Assembly: GCA_022605955.1 (NCBI GenBank)
Contig: JAKCOZ010000008.1
Location: forward strand, 8,992,001 to 9,056,000
From: Rallus limicola
Lineage: Eukaryota; Chordata; Aves; Gruiformes; Rallidae
Direction of reading: 5' to 3'
Length of the DNA stretch: 64,000 bases
Made by a program: the position numbers and the translations under genes. Shown one piece after another: positions 11,061 to 23,290 of this stretch. The first letter of the stretch is position 1. The number at the start of each line of letters is the position of its first letter. A model generated the notes under the pieces. The model was given only the letters and a program-made list of their open reading frames with translations, was not told where the DNA came from and made no database searches.

Positions 11061-12670
11061 TCTTCTAGAAGGGACCACATTTTAAAACAAGGATAGTTCT
11101 CCAAAATTTTCTGTACCAAATGTTCTTACTTGAACAGGGCTCCACGTAACAGAGAGGCACCGCGGGGTGAAGCAAGGGGAGAACCTCCCACCCAAGTGCT
11201 CTCTAAGGGAAACGTCAGGTTGTTCCCAACCTGAGCTTTTACTGCACCAAAGTAAGCCTATGGAGCACACAAATCTATAAGGTGTGAGGAAGAATGACTA
11301 AATGCAATTCATTTGTAACTTCCTGTACTTACAATAATGGATTTGTTTAAAATTATGTGATTTGGGGATCATGGAAAAATATCATATCTACAGAAAAAGA
11401 TTTACACAGAAACTGGTTGTTACAACCCCATAACATTTCTAAGCTCTGTTCGGAAGCCTGAAAATCATATTGATTTCTGGACAACATAGATGCCATTGAA
11501 TTTCTTTTCTGGAGGCATTAACACAATACTGGACTTTTCCAGCATCGTGTTGCAGAGGACACAGAGGATTCTGCCTAAGGCTTTAGCTAGAACACATGGG
11601 GTTTTTTTCTGTATTAGCACTAAAGGATCATATTAAGAGGTCTGGGAGATTGCAGCAGCCTGAAAAATTACTATCCTTGTCTTTTAAGAAAATGAGAGCA
11701 GGGCCGGGGAAGAAATGCCTGATAAAGCCTATAAATGTCCATCAAGCACTAAGCCTAGAACCATAAAGCCTTCCTCCTTCTCTCTAAGTTCTGTATTGAC
11801 AGCAAACTATGTTATGAAGTATAATGATTATTTCAGCCCATGATTTTCTTTGTTTTTTCATTTTTCCTTAACAAAAGATGGAAGTCTGTGGTTAATTCTT
11901 CACCCACAGCCAGACTTAACTGAATTCAGAAGAGGCGGAACAATGATATTCTGTATTCCTACCGCCTATTATTAAGTGCTGGTTTCCAGTTTTGTTTAAC
12001 TGCCAGTTATCAGGATTCAATTTACCCCCTCCAAGGGGGATGTCTGGTGCCATTCTGAGAATAATAACTGCAATATATTATGTTAATTGAGCACTAATAA
12101 GCTTCACAGTACTTCTGCTTCCAAACAGGAATGGAAACATCATTTTTCAAATAGAGTGCGCTAAGCACCTGCCTGTACCTGCACCACCTCATTTCAGAAT
12201 CTAAGAATATGTGGCAGCAGCACAGATGTACTAGGAATTACAGAGACTGTAAGGAAAACCCAAAAGATCTAACTTCTATTAACACACTCTTCTTTACAGC
12301 CCAAGGCCCATTTGGGAAGCTAGGAAATCCCACACGAAGAGTGCATTTCATCGAGATGGCCTCCCCTGTCAGCAGCCTCCAATGAACTTTAAGTACTGAA
12401 CTTTAAGGCTGTTGTCCCACGTATCATCAATCTTAAAGACGAGGAGTCTCCAGCAGCGAACTTCTCTTCTGTTTAACTCTCAGTAGAACTGTATTTCATG
12501 CAATTAATGTCAGATGCTGCTTGTGCATTTTGATCATTTCATTTACTTACAGCACAAGAAATGATCACGACCACAAATCCAAAGCACCTTTTGCACTCAC
12601 TAAAATTTGGCAGGAAGCCTGCAAGGTTATGAAGGCTTAAGAAGACTCTCAGGGATAAAAGAGGATTATA

Positions 12671-12710
12671 CTAGTTACCCTAATTAATATTTTGCTGTTA
12701 ATTAGACTAG
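12671..12710. promoter_or_regulatory. Inverted pair of TAATTA sites (candidate only)
   Basis: CTAGT, TAATTAA (12681-12687), a 10-bp spacer, TTAATTA (12698-12704) and ACTAG form a nested inverted repeat. TAATTA is the core site for many homeodomain proteins, and an inverted arrangement allows dimer binding. This is motif evidence only, in an AT-rich region where such sites also arise by chance. Confidence 0.25.
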
Positions 12711-12904
12711 GGACAATGACCTTTAAAGATGAGCAAGAAGAATTCTTTCCTGCGTCCAAAAGAGATTAATATATGCAATTACATGCATTTGTATCAATAT
12801 AGATTTTGAGTGTAAGATGTCATGGCCATCATAGTTCTCATTTTGGCAAGACAAAAATAAATAGGAAAGTTTTTATGTTGCTTCAATTTGAACCTTTTCA
12901 CCAG

Positions 12905-12921
12905 AACAACAACAACAACAA
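12905..12921. repeat. (AAC)n microsatellite
   Basis: Five uninterrupted AAC units followed by AA. Confidence 0.9.
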
Positions 12922-15900
12922 AATGACACTTTTCCAGGTGTTTTCTTACAACACTTGAGAAAGCTTCCAAGAAGTTTCCTGCCTTAACAGTAGATGTTAA
13001 ACAAACTAGCCTATAGTTTTCTGTTTCATCTCTTGAACTATTTAAAAATAATTATAAAATATGTTGCCTGGTACTTCACAGCCCTCAGAAACCTTTCTGG
13101 GGAAAGAGTGCTTTCATGGTTCAAGAGTCCCTCCGTGGTTCACCAACCCTCTTGACACACTCATGCCAAACGATGAAAGGGGGTTTTCTGTCCAGACCTG
13201 GCAAATGTTATTAAAAAAGCTAAAGGTAAAAAAATCTCACTAAGCTAGTAATACAGTCTATAGAAAAGCGGAAGCATTTCATCTTTCCCCATGGAGACCT
13301 TTGGCCAAAACCTCTGCTGATACAAACTGGCCTATCTGGGTTAATTTAAAACTCTTCTCACAGCTTTATGGGCAAAAACTGTGTGTCAATTTCTGCTTTA
13401 TTGTCTTCCTCTTATCTTTTTTTTAGATATCAGTATATGATTTTAAAGAAAATATGTTATGATACATCAACGCCAAGGCTCTCTCTGGCAGACACCACAA
13501 ATGCAGAGGTTTCAGACACATGGTCGATCACAGTCTCTCCCTGAGCATCCCAGAAGAATGGGCACCATGTCCCAAGTCCAAGCCAACACATGATCACGGC
13601 CTTGCAGGTTACTCTAGATACTTCCCTGGTAGCTCAATCTTTGCCTCACACAAGTTTCACAAAGTCCATCTACACTGGCATATTTTGAAGCTATTGCAGA
13701 TGTACATTTTGAGGAAAGTCTAAAGGACCAGACTTGACATACTCACATACCACTCTGACACCCTTTACAAAATAACATCAGATCTATGGGCAAGTTGCCC
13801 AGTAGAAGGGTTGGATGCTTTACAATGATGTTTGTAGCATTTGTTAAAGGCTATACAGACTGTGGATAGTGGCCTTTTTCAGTTGCCTGATGACTAACAC
13901 AATTTTATGTGACTCTAACTAAAACTGTACCAGTCCTTGATACAAATTTAACATGTTCACTCCCAGTAATGGGCACACTATCTTCCAGCAATCAGGCCAA
14001 AGTCTCCTTCTGCTGTCAATGATATAAATGTAAAGGACAGTCTATCAGCAGTAAGATCTAAGATACTATGTTTTCTACTCCACTCTTTTGAGACCTACTG
14101 CATTCACTTGCGAACCAGAAATTTCAACAGTTGAGTTTTATGTATCTAACACTCCTGTGTGGGATATCTGGGCCAGAAAACTATCAGGAAGTGTTGTGGG
14201 CATGCCAGATTTGCAATTCATTTGCAGCACAACTGGGCAGCAGATGCTAAGCAGGTCCACCCTTATTCCCTGGAAGTGTCAGACTCAGACACATTTGAAG
14301 CATGGTAGCTCTAGTTGTGCCTCAACAAGTTTTACCTGACTTCAAGTCAGAGTGGCCGGTAAGACAGCAATGAACCCCCAAGCATCAAAGCATGCTCATT
14401 AATTTCATCCTGAAGTTAAGAAGATAGTTAAAGCTTTTGCTAAACTGAGTCTGTAACGATCAGTCCAATCTAAATAGGTGAACTGCACAGACCATGCGAG
14501 GGAGAAGCTGGTGTTAACCAGGAGCAAAAGTGTGAGAAACCTCCTCAAAATCCTCCCTTTCTCCAGTAAAGCCATGCTCATGCAACATTCGAGCAGAGGC
14601 AGGATGCCTTCTGCTGAGCTGGAACTGTATGGTAGCATCTTGTCTGCAGAAATACACATTGCTTCTCTAATTCTTAAGTGTAACTGCTCATCATCAAATA
14701 TATACCAGACACTGGGAATGATGTATCTTCTTTTACATGTTGTGCCCAATCCTTAACATCTCTTGTCTTGTAGCCAGATATTAAAGATACAAGCTGTCAT
14801 GAAATAACCTTATTTATTATATTCCACACCAATTTAGAAATCGACATTCACTTAAAAAAACACAGGGGGAAGTAATTAGATTTACTAGGTAGCAGAGCTC
14901 CTAACTGATGGTGCAGAGTCCTTTTTTTCAACACTCCCTATACAGAAAGTTGCAGAAAAAATAAATTTAAAATCCCTTTTCCTTCTCACCAGACAAAAAA
15001 AGAAATAAACGAAAATCAACATTTCACCAAATGCATGAAATTAAATATGTGCTTGCTGGCACGTACTGTGAGGGTGTCACTCGGGAGAGCATTTAAACGC
15101 ATATGCTCGTATTTAATTAGTTATATAGGACTTAGGAGTAGATTTAACATCAAGCATGTGTGTTTGTATTTTGCTGCACAGGGGAGGTGTGGTAAACCAA
15201 GGTCTCAAGGAGCTGAAGCACCCCAGGGGTACAGGGATGGGTAGTGAGGAAAGCCAACTGTGCCTTCCCCCTGCAAAGCTGCTCAGCATTTTTCATGGCT
15301 GATCCCCACAGTTTCATAGGAAAAAGCACATTATTGCTCTTTGGCTGTTCTTGCCAAAAAAAGTCTACTGTGGCCATGTGTTGGTTCCCCCTCTATGAGG
15401 AAGAACAGTTGATACCTCCTTGTCTTGCAATAACTCTTCCCCCTTTAAATCAAGTTGACTAAAATACATAAATCCCCTTTTTCCATGCCTGTGGACAGGT
15501 TAGCAGATGTTTTCAACATCCAGGCTGAAACCGTAAATGATGAAACAAACTTGGGCCTCTGGAGCTTTGCATGAGACTAGATGCAGGAGTGCAGCAGCCT
15601 TCGCCCAAGCCAGCATTGCTGTCCCAGTGGAGGCAACTGAGCCACTCAACTGCGGTCAGGGCAGGAGGATGAAGATGCTTGTGCCACAAAAGACAACCCC
15701 AACACCCCTGTATCCATTTCTTGCTTCTGGGCTATCTCCTTGGATGTCGGTGTTTAAATAGAGAACAAAAAATTAAATTACCTGTTTCAGCTTTGAAATT
15801 AACTGAAAAAATAAGCATTTTTTAAAAAGGATGATCCATGTAAGTAAAAAGACTCATTACCCAAATGATTATCCAGTCTTCTGTCTAAGCAGCTGCTACC

Positions 15901-17566
15901 ACATGATCAGACTCCCAGACAAACTAAAAGCATCAACTCCAAGTGAACCTCCTGTAAGTGGTGATGCTTTTTACTCAAGTGTACAGAATTCTTTGCAGAA
16001 TCTGGAGGCCCATCAGAAATCAGAATCCAGCACCCACATTACTATGCAAACGCACAGTAAAAGCCTGATGAAGCACTTGCAACTGTAAATACTCACAGCT
16101 AGAGGAAGGCACGACTGGAGGGGGCCCGCAGCAGCAACGCCAACTGCCTGCCACTACAAGATGCTGGGGGCACAGGGGGACTGACGCATCCGCCTCCTTT
16201 GTCCAGATAGAAACATCCTCCTTGTACCTCTTGAATTTTTCATCTCAGTTACTTTTGCAAGTGAATTTTGTCCTACTAGGAGTTGTTTGATCTGTATGCC
16301 TAGAGAATGAAGCTCTCAAACAGGAACCAGAACGATGGTCCTTGCCACCCGCAGTGGGGTACCAGCAGGACCATCTTTGCAGCTATTATTTACAGACTGG
16401 TGATGAAGGGGGGGGATATTTTCTGCTCATTAAGAGGCTGAAAGAGTGGGACCACTGCTGTACTCCTTCCATGCACACACAACACTGGGCAGCTACTGAA
16501 TAAGACAATGCTCCCTCATTAGGGAGAGGGGCGACAAACGCGTCTGTTATCCTTCTGTTACTATTTCCAAATGAACCCAATTAAATTAATTATTTTTTTT
16601 AGTGCAACAAAAATGGCAAGAAAGAGGCTGGAACACTAAATGAGAACAAAAATAAAACATTGTTCCACCTTCTCCAACCCAGATCTCAAGAATGTTTGCT
16701 TTGAAATTAAAATAATTTTCAAAACATGAACTTACTTGAAGAAAATCACTAAGTGTTTTTCTCTGTGGCTGCTTAATTTGAAAAGTCACGCCCACTCTTC
16801 TCCCCACAACCAAGTATGATTAATGCAAAGTAACACACTTTCCTGAAAGAGGAGTTGCTGTCACACTTCCGCAATCTCAATCAATTATGGATCCTTCAAA
16901 AAATTACAATGAGATTACAGTTAATCACTGCAGAAGTTTAAAGAAAAGGTTATGCTAGGTGCTTTGGATCTACAGGCAAATAATTTTCAATGGCACTAAA
17001 CCTTCTTTTGATGCTACCTCATTAATCGCTTTGTATATGCGTCTATATGTTTACCTACCATATAGATTTCTAGAAGGTAGAGAAAGAAGGAAAGTTTCCA
17101 ATGTTTTGCAGTCTTCCATAGATGGAAGTTAGAAAAGAAAAAGGTAGACAAACAGGAATAAGGCAGATATACAATAAAACTTTAAATATGATTCATTTAA
17201 TTTATTTCCACTTCATTACTGCTTTATCCTTTTTATGTTAATGACTTGATGATTGCACCCAGCAAAAACAAACTAAACTTTGGTTTTGCCTTTTGAAGAA
17301 GTGACAGTATGAGTGAACTTCAGTGCAGGAAAAACAAGCTCTCTAGAAAAAAAATTATACCATCTTTTATTGATGTATTAAAAAGTATCATGACAACAGG
17401 AGATGTTTTGATGCCTTCTGCTTGTAGACTGGTTTTAATTCTGTCACTAGAAAATTCATGGATGGAGCTGGACCCTCTATATGAAGTTTAATCAAAAGCA
17501 AACAAACCCAAGAAGATTTACCACGAAGTACACATACTACATGCACAGTGACAACACAAGATCCCT

Positions 17567-17733
17567 CTCAGGCTGCTCAGAGGGGTTGTGGAGTTTCCTT
17601 CTCGAGATTTTCAAGACCTGTCTGGATGCCTATCTGTGCAATCTGTCCTAGGGTACCTGCTTTGGCAGGGGGGTTGGACTCAATGATCTCTGGAGGTCCC
17701 TTTCAACCCCTGCAAATCTGTGAATCTATGAAT
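17567..17733 (+). mobile_element. CR1 LINE fragment, 3' end, plus strand
   Basis: GAGGGGTTGTGGAGTTTCC (from about 17579), then CTGCTTTGGCAGGGGGGTTG, GATCTCTGGAGGTCCC and CAACCCCTGCAAATCTGTGA follow the CR1 ORF2 end and 3' UTR in sense orientation. The tail ends in degraded octamers (TCTGTGAATCTATGAATC). Only about 165 bp remain. In CR1 the first block encodes the RGVVESPS-type ORF2 ending; here it is mutated. The element is inactive. Confidence 0.94.
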
Positions 17734-20700
17734 CTTTCCAGATTAAGGTTTCAGTGTGCCATACCCTGTATGAGACCCAGGCTGAAAATACATTCAAAGC
17801 TTCAAGAAACCTTTCAAGATAGTCAGAAGTTGTGTAAAATTTAATCTCTTAGAGCAGAAACTGAGTGATCTCAATTGGACAGAAGGCCTCACTTCCACCT
17901 CCTAACAAAGCTTTATCCAACTACTAGAAAAACATCATGAACTTTACTCTGTTGAGCCCCTTCAAAGTCAACATCCTCATCATCTCTGATAACAATTTCA
18001 CCTTGAGCTTTGGTCTCTCTAATGTCCAATCTCCTAATACTCTTTTTGTTGAGACATAGTGAACTGGAATTATCCTCCATCTGGCTGCAATACAGTCAGC
18101 TGCAGTAAGAGTGAAGATGGTTTTTATCTTTTTGTCCCACATCTCTTATAACAGTCACTGAATTAGTTCTTACATGACTCCTATAATGCAGTTCTACACC
18201 ATAATTGCATTGTTTCAGATTTAGGAAAAAACATGTAAAATCTCTACCCTTTAGAAGTCTGTTTTGATGCCTGAGGCTCTGAATTGCCTCTGGAGACTCC
18301 AGAGAGTTTATACAGATCATCTAATTTGCTCATTGAAGTACTTGGATGGTTGGATCAAATGCCTAAAATTGGGATGCACGTATTCTGTGTTGGAGATCGA
18401 GTTTCAAAGCTACTGCCTAGCATTGTAGAAGTTTATCCAGGTGACACTGTCAAATAAATCACGAAAAGCAGACAGTGTTTACATGGGCACATCTAAACTA
18501 TGGTGTCTGGGAAATTTTCCCAGCTCCTACTCTGGATGTATACTCTGGCCACATCCCAACTTAATGTCAGGGCAAGTGCTAAGTCCCACTGTCTCCTGTC
18601 CAGGTCCTGTTTTCAACTGGAGGAAAACCCTGGTAACTCAGGAAACCCAAATTATGCTCTAACACGTTGAATGACCAGGACTGCTTGGCACCAGTTAAAT
18701 CATTACAGAAAGTTGAAAAAACTCTGTGCCCAGGAAGCTTGTAAGGGTCTTTTATGACCCAACCACCTCTGCTCCGTCATTTTGCAACCTTATCCTCTAA
18801 ATTTATTATTGTTATTGTTCTTGTTATTTAATTATTAATACCTTTCACTCTTATGTAAGGATCAACTTTTGGGGGCCTGGTGAAGGCTGCAGCTCCTTCC
18901 CTTTACAAGCAAGCAGACGCTCCCAAGCAATCTCAGCAAATGACCCTGCCCTTTGCTGGGAACAGCTCAGTGGCCAAGGCCAATTCTGGTTCTCAGGCTC
19001 TTTTGTTTCTAGTGTCGATGGGGGGAGGGGGGAAAGGCTGGTGCCAAAGTGCCTGCCTTGTGAAGGAAATGGTCTGTAACAAGGCCCTAACGCTGCCCAT
19101 TACAAGGTCAGCCATTTGTCTCACCATTCAATACTTTCCTGGCAATTGATGCCCCTCTCCATAGCATGTCTGGAAATAAGCAAGCCATCCTGCTAGCAGC
19201 TCTCTTTTGTGCTGCCTACCTGCAGCCCGATACTCATTCACAAAAGCTTTTCTGTATAGAAACTTAATGGATAAAGCAATCAATACAAACAAAATTAGAT
19301 GCTGTCCAACTTTTTTCCTTCAATAAGCAGAGTCTGAATCTTAGGGTTTTTCTGGGCTGCTCCCAAAGTCCAGAATAACCAAAGGCAATATGGATATTTA
19401 CAATCTGACATAACGCTTCCAGAGTAATTATGAAATGTGGGTAATTTCCTCAACCTGGTTTATTCCTTGGCAAAAAAGAATCTCACTGGTGAAAACTGAT
19501 GTGGTACTGTAGTGCTGCAGACCATCTGAGAAATGTGGGACAACCTTTGAAACCAGTATTTCAGAAGACACATCTCATTTTTAACCAAACTGGTGTAGCA
19601 CAGATCAAGAATGCAGAGTTCTAGCAAAACTGCCTTTTGGTATATGTTAAGAGATGAAACCAAACAGCTACACGTGCTTGCTGTCTGACAAGGTTCTCAT
19701 TAGGCTTTTATGCTGCCATTAAAAATAGAAAAGGAACACTAAGCCTGGCTTTTGTTGGAGGTTCTGGGTTGTTTTGATCTACCTGTTGCAGAGAAGTACA
19801 GCATGTTCTCAGTGTTTCATGTTTTAATGTACTGTCTCCCGTGCTGTATTTAACCACAAACGCATTCCCCACAAAGGGAAAACACTGAAAAGGTGAGGTG
19901 AGCTGGAGACACGTGAATATCAGGTTCTCAAATGGAAGAGCCCCACCACTACAGCAGGACTGGTTTGGGTTTTTTTCGTATTCCTCTGTAAGCACCCAGG
20001 ATGCCATAAAAATCTGTCACAAATGCTAATAAACCTCTTCATATTCTTTCACTCAAAAGATTTACTCTGAGTGTTTCAGTCTGCTTTACCCTGCAACATA
20101 CAGCAATGTTACAATCACCTGGGGGATGCCACACAGCCAGATGGACCAAGAGCTCAGATCCTCTCTGTCCTCCTGCTACACGGCTGCACCCTCACCTTTC
20201 ATCCCCACATATCTCTCTTTACTATTAAAGCTTTTCTTTGCTGCCTTCACTTAGTCTGGAAGTTTTTCAAGAGAGAAAATGCTTAATGCCAAGAACGGTG
20301 CTCCACAGTCCCAAAAATAACCAAGAGATGTTTACCAGTTCTGATACACGATTTTCTGTATTTTAAAGTGTTTCCTTGCTAGGATTTAGGCACTGGCAAC
20401 AAATTACACTCTGAACAGGTTTGAAAATCTCAGCAGCAAATCTGCTGTTGAAGCAGGAGGCTGCCCCATCACCAGCATTGCCACAGCGCACTTGTGCAAG
20501 CCCAGCAGGGCAACTGAGGATGTGGAGGCAGGAGCTGGGTTTTGAGGGGAGCATGGGAGTTATGGTCTTGCTGATTTATGGGACACTAACTGCCTGGTGA
20601 GGCAGTAATGATTTCCCACAGAGGTCATCACGGACACTGTTTATCAGCCCGCATTGAGCAAATCCCATTAATAAGTAGGTGGCAATGTTTATTAAGAAAA

Positions 20701-21957
20701 CCGTGAGCCACATGAGAAAGGTGCAACCTTACAATTTGGGTTCAACAGGATGGCCTATAGATAAGGGGAGGTCAGTGAAGCAGGTATTCCCCAGGGACAC
20801 ATGCAGCTAGCTTGGCACAGCCTGTGTGCTCAGCGCTACTAGAATGACTTATCCTGTGACCACGTTATAGTTACCTTTCCATACATTGATGCCTGAGCCT
20901 AGATTTTACCTCCTTATCTTTTCTTCATCCATCTAGCACATAAGAAAGATTTATAGCACGTTATACAGGGTGAACCTGTGAAAAAGCAGTTACCATGGCA
21001 ACCCGGTATTTCTTTTCCATATAAACTCTAAGTACCAAAGCAGAGGAAGGCCAGAACTCCACACCAACTTCAAAGTTGCTTTCTGTTCCTATTACGATGT
21101 TTTAAAGCAATCCAAATATTTTACTACCATCAAGCAAACATATTAAATACTTCTTTTAAAACCATTTAAGAAAACAGCCCCTGTGGTCAGTCCCTGAGGC
21201 CCACTGCCAACATATTTTGCCACACATCGAACACGTTAGCACACAAGAAGCATCTCAAGAGATGCCCTGACCACACACGCCTGGAAAGAAGCACATGAAA
21301 GCACAAGATGTCACTGCACACCACCACAGAAATTCAGTATTACAGGTCAATTCTGCAATATTAAGGTATTTCACAGCCAGATTCTTACATGTTTCCTCTA
21401 CTGAATCACAACCCTTGACCCACAAAGCTGAATCACAGTCATGTTTTCTAAAGGTATAAAACCAGGCTCCATTCTCAGTGACCTAGCACTATGACTTTGC
21501 CCTGCCATTTATCACAGACTACTTTATGTCCATAGACATCAGCTCTGCCACCCCTAAGTTTATTATTTCCCAGCAAATTGCATCTTAATTCAGGTCACCT
21601 TCCCATTTGCATTGACATGAGGCAGCTTTACTGCAGAATTCACCAGCAGATACCTTGGGGTCAGGTTCCTTGAATACATGAACCTTCAAAAGCCCCTTCA
21701 TGCCTCTGCAATTAGCCATGGGCTATACACAAGGAAAAGTGACCAAAACTGGGGTCCTGTCTCCACTGTGGAGCCAAGATTCTCTGTTCTCTGTAAGCAA
21801 AACATTTCTGCCTAGTGTCTGTGTGCTGGATCTGTAGCCCACACACCGCACAGAGCCTAACAGGTTCCACACAAATCAACTGAAGTGCACCAAGGTGACC
21901 TAAACATCTGCTATGACCATTTGTCCAGAACTTCTGATATAAAGCTTTTCTTGAGAG
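17734..21957. other. Unique non-coding stretch, no gene seen
   Basis: No repeat family, RNA gene or coding exon is recognised. A G-rich patch with GGGGGAGGGGGG lies around 19020-19035, and an AT-rich ATT/GTT-type patch around 18795-18840. Short frames on both strands (19708-20007 minus, 18880-19149 plus) show no known domain. Confidence 0.6.
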
Positions 21958-21961
21958 GGGG

Positions 21962-22007
21962 AAAAAAAAAAAAAAAGAAGAAGAAAGAAAAAAAAACAGA
22001 AAAAAAA
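21962..22007. repeat. A-rich/AAG low-complexity tract
   Basis: Long A runs interrupted by GAAGAAGAAAG units. It explains the lysine- and glutamate-rich open frame across it, which is not a gene. Confidence 0.95.
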
Positions 22008-22083
22008 CCCTCAACCAGGAGGAAAAAGTATATTTCCAGGGAAAACCAGATAAATGGTAGACCTACATATAGTGAAACTGTAA

Positions 22084-22112
22084 CTTCTTTTTCTCTCTCT
22101 TTTTTTTTTTTC
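22084..22112. repeat. T-rich/CT low-complexity tract
   Basis: CTTCTTTTTCTCTCTC followed by a run of 12 T. It is roughly complementary to the A-rich tract about 80 bp upstream, so the two could fold back on each other. Confidence 0.93.
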
Positions 22113-23074
22113 ATATGGGAAGCACTGGCACAAATAGTTTAGTCTAAAGGATACATCACTGATCTCAGAGTGTGGAAACCAAATCTATAATTTATAATTT
22201 TGACTGGGGAAATTACCAACTCTGTGTCCTTCAGCAACATGATCCTAGCAAGCAGCTCCATTTGTCCCTGAAGCATTACCATACAGCAACAACATGTTCC
22301 AACTCAACAGGTTGGCAGACAGGACCGGCCTAGGCAACCACCTTGACTGCTTCACATCCCCCAACGTTGCTTTTCCTCCTCCCTATCACAGTGTATTTTC
22401 CACACAACTGAGATCCCTGCAGATGGCCATTGCTGCCCAGCTCCCATATCCTTGCATCCCTGTGGTGAGATGTCAGACTGGCTCCCGTGCATGCTGCACT
22501 TGTCCTGAACTCCCTTCCAAGTGCAATCAGTAAGTCTTTTTTTATTATTAGCAAGGGCTGAATTTCCTGTGGCGCCGGTAGAGTGGAAACACAACCTCTG
22601 TTTCACAATATTAAAAACACATTTTTCAATCAGAATTCAGAAGAAAGAGAGGAGGAGAGGTAGTGGGATACACATGCATCCCACTGAAGACAGGTGAGCC
22701 TCAGAAAGTCACTAATAAACCTAAGTGTACTGCCATCTTTGGGGAAAAAATCAGAGGGATTTTTTTTTTTTGGCTGCTATATAAATGGGTTGGATATAGC
22801 AAATACTTGGTTTGCTATGGAAACTGTGAGGTGACTGTTTTTTCACCTGCTTAAAGTGCTCCTGCTGCGATGTGCTACAGCATTTTGTGTACAGATGGGA
22901 ACCAAAGCTCAGGCACTTTCTTCTCCAGTTACTGGGGGAGATTAATACTGTTCCCAGTGAGCCCGGCAGGAATGGCAACACGGTGTTATTAAGTGGAGGC
23001 CCACTGCTGATCTCACTAAGACTGGTATCAGAGTTGCTCCTTTTTATTGTAGAACTCCGTTTTAATTTTATTTA
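22113..23074. other. Unique non-coding stretch
   Basis: Nothing recognisable except a 12-T run near 22760. Overlapping frames on both strands at 22294-22606 encode no familiar protein. Confidence 0.55.
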
Positions 23075-23290
23075 GGAAGGCAGCATGACCTCATAGGCAA
23101 AGCATCAGGAGATCTGGGTTGTGTTCCCTGCTGTGCCATGTGATCACAGGCAAAACTTGCAAGTGCTCTGTGCTTTACCTTTTTTTTCCTTTTTAATCAT
23201 CTGCTGCATGCTGGAACCAATCATTATTTACCATCATGGAGTGCTCTGAGATCAGTGAATGATAAACCCAAAAGAAATGCTAAGAGTTAC
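23075..23290 (+). mobile_element. MIR-family SINE, nearly full length, plus strand
   Basis: The segment tracks amniote MIR from head to tail. GGCAGCATGACCTCATAGGC is the tRNA-like A-box region. CAGGAGATCTGGGTTGTGTT (about 23106-23125) is the B-box region. CTGTGCCATGTGATCACAGG CAAAACTTGC is the CORE ('ctgtgtgaccttgggcaagt'), then CTCTGTGCTTTACC and a T-rich insertion. The 3' part GAGTGCTCTGAGATCAGTGA (about 23240-23259) with AAGAAATGCTAAG follows 'aagtgctttgagatctatgg...atgctaag'. About 215 bp in length, it is old and non-autonomous, formerly mobilised by an L2-type LINE. Confidence 0.82.

Larger units (their letters stand above)
10561..17566. other. Long unique non-coding stretch, no gene seen
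   Basis: Seven kilobases without a recognisable transposon or coding exon. Notable small items are a near-perfect 14-bp direct repeat at 11031-11060 (TTTTCCAACTGACA / TTTTCCAGCTGACA), an inverted homeodomain-type motif pair at 12671-12710 and an (AAC)n run at 12905-12921. Open frames at 14405-14756 overlap on both strands and encode nothing familiar. Confidence 0.6.

Noticed and set aside
21885..22142. Lysine/glutamate-rich frame
   Set aside because: Translation of the A/G low-complexity tract.
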